Shown: piece after piece, positions 5,861 through 7,928 of the stretch | Layout of the letters: each line of letters opens with the position of its first letter | Position numbering within the stretch: the stretch's first letter is position 1 | Source: JAAYJM01 sp964499465 | GTDB taxonomy: Bacteria > Bacteroidota > Ignavibacteria > Kapaibacteriales > UBA2268 | DNA: 7,928 bases | Direction of reading: 5' to 3' | Assembly: GCA_964499465.1 (NCBI GenBank) | Contig: CAZCLJ010000219.1 | Span: forward strand, 1-7,928 | Notes under the pieces: model-generated | Told to the model about the DNA's origin: nothing | Database searches by the model: none | What the model saw: the letters and a program-made list of their open reading frames with translations, nothing else | Program-made: the position numbers and the translations under genes

Positions 5861-5941
5861 GTCGTTCTAAAACGAAATGAGAAATCTTATGTTTCGTGTT
5901 AGCAATGACTTTTGGGATTTCTCGTTACACTTGCCAATGAG
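5861..5941. repeat. Hairpin repeat Z, copy C (decayed)
   Basis: It aligns along its whole length with the Z copies: GTCGTTCTAAAACGAA corresponds to GTCATTCTGAACGAA, then TTAGCAATGACTT corresponds to the loop, and GGGATTTCTCG to the right arm. The arms now share only short pairing such as GAGAAATC/GATTTCTC. It lies upstream of the ATPase gene, opposite copy B downstream of the nuclease gene. Confidence 0.6.
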
Positions 5942-5960
5942 ATCTCTTTTTTACAACCAT

Positions 5961-5987
5961 AACTTTACGAAAGTTAAGAAACTTTCG
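5961..5987. repeat. Overlapping AACTTT/AAAGTT hairpins
   Basis: AACTTT-ACG-AAAGTT (5961-5975) is one palindrome. CGAAAGTT (5968-5975) also pairs with AACTTTCG (5980-5987) around AAGA. The two share an arm and so exclude each other. A related hairpin occurs at 6240-6265. Confidence 0.6.
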
Positions 5988-5995
5988 CAAAGTGC

Positions 5996-6110
5996 AAGAA
6001 AAAGCATCGTAGTTGCCTACTGTTTGTAGAAAAAGTATTTTAAGTTTGCAAAACTCCGTAGGAGTGTTCTGTTTGTAGTAAAGATAGGTCGCAACTACGT
6101 TGCTTTTCTT
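5996..6110. repeat. Foldback structure
   Basis: The left arm at about 5996-6020 (AAGAAAAAGCATCGTAGTTG and following) is an imperfect reverse complement of about 6083-6110 (GCAACTACGTTGCTTTTCTT). Between them lie two direct copies of CTGTTTGTAG (6019-6028 and 6069-6078) and the ACTCC-GTA-GGAGT hairpin at 6053-6065. Confidence 0.5.
6051..6088 (+). repeat. Repeat W, forward copy (ACTCCGTAGGAGT core)
   Basis: It contains the small palindrome ACTCC-GTA-GGAGT (6053-6065) followed by CTGTTTGTAGTAAAGATAGG. An inverted copy lies at 6122-6158. Confidence 0.6.
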
Positions 6111-6121
6111 TTTTTTCATAA

Positions 6122-6158
6122 TTATTTCTACAAATAGGATACTCCTACGGAGTTGAAA
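6122..6158 (-). repeat. Repeat W, inverted copy
   Basis: The reverse complement reads CAACTCCGTAGGAGTATCCT and then ATTTGTAGAAA, matching the forward copy at 6051-6088 with few changes. The 13-base core is an exact reverse complement of 6053-6065. Confidence 0.6.
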
Positions 6159-6239
6159 GAAAACAAAACTCTTTCCACATTAAGTTCAAATACTTTTAAC
6201 TGATTTTAATCTTTCGCAGAGTTAGAAGAACTTAATACG

Positions 6240-6265
6240 TTCGTAAAGTTTATTAACTTTGCGAA
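6240..6265. repeat. Hairpin related to 5961-5987
   Basis: TTCGTAAAGTT (6240-6250) pairs with AACTTTGCGAA (6255-6265) around TATT, 11 pairs including one that would be G-U in RNA. Confidence 0.6.
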
Positions 6266-6274
6266 ATTTGAAAA

Positions 6275-6308
6275 TCTAAACTATCTAAACATTCTAATCT
6301 TTCTAAAC
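6275..6308 (+). repeat. Nonamer tandem repeat (TCTAAAC + 2)
   Basis: Four copies occur with a strict 9-base period: TCTAAAC at 6275-6281, 6284-6290 and 6302-6308, and TCTAATC at 6293-6299. They lie directly before the first 300-bp unit. The function is unknown; a short slipped-strand repeat is the simplest reading. Confidence 0.6.
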
Positions 6309-6438
6309 TTTATACTATTACTCCCCAAAATTTTGTTTTTTTAGCAAAATTTTAAGTCTAACTTTAGAAATCCTCCTCCCATAGCAAAAATAAAGGAATT
6401 AGGAAAATTTCCACGCACCGAATAATTGCGCTTTTAAT

Positions 6439-6501
6439 CTCCATAATAAATTATGGAGTTACTCTAATTATTAGAATAACTCCCAAATTTATTTGGGAGT
6501 T
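6439..6501. other. Structured core of unit 1 with two exclusive folds
   Basis: Fold 1 has two hairpins: CTCCATAA/TTATGGAG (6439-6446 with 6451-6458) and AACTCCCAAA/TTTGGGAGTT (6478-6487 with 6492-6501). Fold 2 uses GGAGTTA (6455-6461) with TAACTCC (6477-6483) around TCTAA-TTA-TTAGA, a stem of 12 pairs with one mismatch, and disrupts both hairpins of fold 1. It may be an RNA switch or simply palindromic DNA; transcription is not shown. Confidence 0.55.
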
Positions 6502-6556
6502 ATATGTTTGCAGTTATATTAAATTATTATTTTTAAATATCAGAACTTTCTTAATT

Positions 6557-6590
6557 GCGAAATAAGAAACTACGAAGAGACTGGATCCCT
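6557..6590 (+). repeat. Repeat module Y, copy D
   Basis: It begins GCGAAATAAGAAACTACGAA and ends GGATCCCT. It occupies the same place in unit 1 as module Y copy C does in unit 2 and is the most diverged copy on this strand. Confidence 0.55.
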
Positions 6591-6738
6591 TATTTTTGTT
6601 TGTAGCTTTTAGCTACATTATACTATTACTCCCCAAAACTTTGTTTTTTTAGCAAAATTTTTAGAATAATTTCAGAACTCATTAACGAAAATAAAGAGTT
6701 AATAGAATTGCCACGCACCGAATAATTGCACAGTTAAT

Positions 6739-6801
6739 CTCCATAATAAATTATGGAGTTAATCTAATTATTAGAATAACTCCCAAATTTATTTGGGAGT
6801 T
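6739..6801. other. Structured core of unit 2 with the same two exclusive folds
   Basis: The hairpin arms are identical to those of unit 1: CTCCATAA/TTATGGAG, AACTCCCAAA/TTTGGGAGTT, and the alternative GGAGTTA...TAACTCC (6755-6783). The single base opposite the mismatch differs (A instead of C), so pairing is unaffected. Confidence 0.55.
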
Positions 6802-6852
6802 TTATGTTAGCAATTTTATCAAATTTCTTTTTATATCAGAACTTTCTTTATT

Positions 6853-6886
6853 GCGAAATATCAAACTACGAGGCATCTGGAGTTCT
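6853..6886 (+). repeat. Repeat module Y, copy C
   Basis: It differs from copy A at 134-167 at one position (CATCTGG against CATCAGG), although the two are 6.7 kb apart, which suggests recent spread or gene conversion. Confidence 0.7.
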
Positions 6887-6917
6887 TAATTTTGTTTGTA
6901 GCTTTTAGCTACATTAT

Positions 6918-6968
6918 GTCATCTCCATTTCAATTAAGCATTTGCTTTATCTGGGGGTTCGGAATTAC
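6918..6968 (+). repeat. Repeat module X, copy C
   Basis: This 51-bp block starts GTCATCTCC and contains TTGCTTTATCTGGGGGTTCG. It matches 77-127 at about 46 positions. Its right end, GGAATTAC, no longer forms the terminal inverted repeat. It directly follows repeat unit 2, so here Y precedes X, the reverse of copy A. Confidence 0.7.
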
Positions 6969-7085
6969 AGACAAACAAGATATAATCGGCAACAATTTAT
7001 TGTCTTGAGAAAAAAATTAAAAAACTATTAATAAAATCAACATTAAAACGTTATAACTTAAAAATTTTAACATTAAAGGTGATTT

Positions 7086-7862
7086 ATGAAAAAATCAATA
7101 ACTCTTGCTTTATTTTTAATACTTTTAGCAATCCCAGTCTTTTCACAAGATGACCAAATTGACGATTTAAATTTCGAACCAACTGAATTAGAAGAATCTA
7201 GTGTTCCTTATTTTGCAATTGCCGGTGGATATACAGGAACATTCTTTTTCCCAAAATTTGACGATATAAATGCTCATTTTAAAAATTTCAATATAGGTGA
7301 GTTTGAATCACCAATGTATTTGAATGGCGTTCAAGGATTTACTGCCATTGGAATTTTACCTAATGTAAGAATCGGATTTTTTGGTATGACCGGCTCTAAA
7401 GCTCAAAAGGCAAGTGTTGATATTAACGGAACAAACGTTGAGCGTGGTTTAGATTACTACGTTTCTCTAACCGGAATAAATCTTGATTACGGATTTGTTC
7501 CTTTTAAATCATTGGCAATTCTACCCGGTATTAATCTTGGCTGGGGAGGACTTACTTTAGAAGCTTATCAGGGTGTTAAAGATTACGATTGGAATAATTT
7601 TAATAATGCCGATACCTTAAACTTTATGAATAGAGCAAAATCTACTTTTTCATTTATTCAGCCAAATTTATCAATCGAATGGACTTTAACCTCTTATTTT
7701 ATGATTAGAGGAAATGTTGGCTATAACTATTCTTTTGCTTTAACTGGCGATTGGGAATGGGAAATGAATAAGTATTCTAATTTAAAAAATGTTCCCAGTG
7801 GAATAAATGCAAACGGCTTAACAGCACAATTCGGCATCTTTTTAGGACTGTTTAATTATTAA
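7086..7862 (+). CDS. Secreted protein, probable outer-membrane beta-barrel, family not recognised
   Basis: The 258-residue protein starts with a clear Sec signal peptide: KK at 2-3, a hydrophobic core to about residue 17, and likely cleavage after VFS, leaving QDDQ at the new end. Then come an acidic linker (about 21-39) and alternating hydrophobic/aromatic segments typical of transmembrane beta strands: YFAIAGGYTGTFFF (42-55), VRIGFFGMTG (94-103), ILPGINLGWGGLTLEAYQG (145-163), FMIRGNVGYNYSFAL (205-219) and a last strand AQFGIFLGLFNY. The aromatic C-terminus resembles the signal that targets barrels to the assembly machinery. About 230 mature residues would suit a barrel of 8-12 strands; its cargo or role is unknown. 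AGGTGA lies 4 bases before the ATG and supports the start. The gene stands alone; upstream is the repeat array and an AT-rich leader, and no terminator is visible before the window end. Confidence 0.8.
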   Translation: MKKSITLALFLILLAIPVFSQDDQIDDLNFEPTELEESSVPYFAIAGGYTGTFFFPKFDDINAHFKNFNIGEFESPMYLNGVQGFTAIGILPNVRIGFFGMTGSKAQKASVDINGTNVERGLDYYVSLTGINLDYGFVPFKSLAILPGINLGWGGLTLEAYQGVKDYDWNNFNNADTLNFMNRAKSTFSFIQPNLSIEWTLTSYFMIRGNVGYNYSFALTGDWEWEMNKYSNLKNVPSGINANGLTAQFGIFLGLFNY

Positions 7863-7928
7863 TTATTAACTCAAAGATAAAATGAAGTAAATATAGAGTA
7901 GTAGTGCTTTATAAATAAAATAATATGT

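Larger units (their letters stand above)
6311..6618 (+). repeat. Direct repeat unit 1 (~308 bp)
   Basis: It starts TATACTATTACTCCCCAAAA and ends with the hairpin TGTAGCT-TTT-AGCTACA (6601-6617). In order it holds a hairpin AAAATTTTG/CAAAATTTT (6327-6353), CCACGCACCGAATAATTGC (6411-6429), a structured core (6439-6501), and module Y copy D (6557-6590). The 100 bases from 6411 match those from 6711 at about 94 positions. No open reading frame is conserved between the units. Confidence 0.8.
6619..6917 (+). repeat. Direct repeat unit 2 (~299 bp)
   Basis: A head-to-tail copy of 6311-6618 with the same element order. CCACGCACCG is at 6711, exactly 300 bases after its counterpart at 6411. Module Y copy C is at 6853-6886, and the closing hairpin TGTAGCT-TTT-AGCTACA is at 6897-6913. 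The first hairpin has one C instead of T (AAAACTTTG). Confidence 0.8.
5703..7085. other. Long non-coding repeat region
   Basis: About 1.4 kb without a credible gene. In order it holds a decayed hairpin Z (5861-5941), AACTTT/AAAGTT hairpins (5961-5987 and 6240-6265), a foldback around ACTCC-GTA-GGAGT (5996-6158), a nonamer tandem repeat (6275-6308), two ~300-bp direct repeat units (6311-6917), module X (6918-6968), and an AT-rich leader before the last gene. The region looks like a landing site or array of small non-autonomous repeats. Confidence 0.7.

Noticed and set aside
5925..6119. 64-codon minus-strand open frame
   Set aside because: It lies entirely within hairpins and repeat W, has no ribosome site, and its product reads as translated repeat sequence.
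6311..6917. CRISPR-like array
   Set aside because: Only two units of about 300 bp, with no short regular repeats separated by unique spacers and no cas genes.
6981..6986. Perfect TATAAT as promoter of the outer-membrane protein gene
   Set aside because: No matching -35 element at 16-18 bases, about 100 bases from the start codon, in A/T-rich DNA where chance hits are common. TTGAGA at 7005-7010 with TATTAA at 7026-7031 is no better, because the spacer is only 15 bases.

Overview
The window is AT-rich and reads as a chromosomal stretch of a Gram-negative bacterium of the Bacteroidota/Ignavibacteriota type. This placement is an inference. It rests on the base composition, a 'VFSQDD' style signal-peptide end on an outer-membrane protein, an LPS-heptose gene (gmhA), a membrane-anchored periplasmic PPIase, and the abundance of short palindromic repeats. 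No rRNA, tRNA, CRISPR array or transposase gene is visible.

Layout. Positions 1-167 hold a composite of short repeats, called modules Z, X and Y here. A terminator at 266-303 closes a minus-strand pair: gmhA (2602-3183) followed by a 727-residue parvulin-type chaperone/PPIase (326-2509). Both genes serve the cell envelope and have no obvious terminator between them. A 162-base divergent intergenic region (3184-3345) carries three DnaA-box-like nonamers next to a very AT-rich stretch, plus a plausible promoter for a 75-residue glutamine-rich orphan protein (3346-3573) that has its own terminator. Positions 3574-4011 are non-coding and hold a nested palindrome and a second Z/X/Y composite, ending in a perfect 29-bp inverted repeat.

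Positions 4012-5702 are the most interesting coding part. It is a tightly packed minus-strand pair: an ABC/SMC-type ATPase of the AAA_15/AAA_21 kind (419 aa), then a 142-aa protein with a PD-(D/E)XK nuclease-like residue pattern. The pair has lower GC than its neighbours in hand-sampled rows, lies between two copies of hairpin module Z, and resembles two-gene ATPase + nuclease defence modules without matching one that I can name.

Positions 5703-7085 are about 1.4 kb without a credible gene but full of repeats. They hold a degenerate Z copy, a foldback built around ACTCC-GTA-GGAGT, AACTTT/AAAGTT hairpins, a nonamer tandem repeat, and two head-to-tail copies of a ~300-bp unit whose core can fold in two mutually exclusive ways. 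The window closes with a secreted, probably outer-membrane beta-barrel protein (7086-7862).
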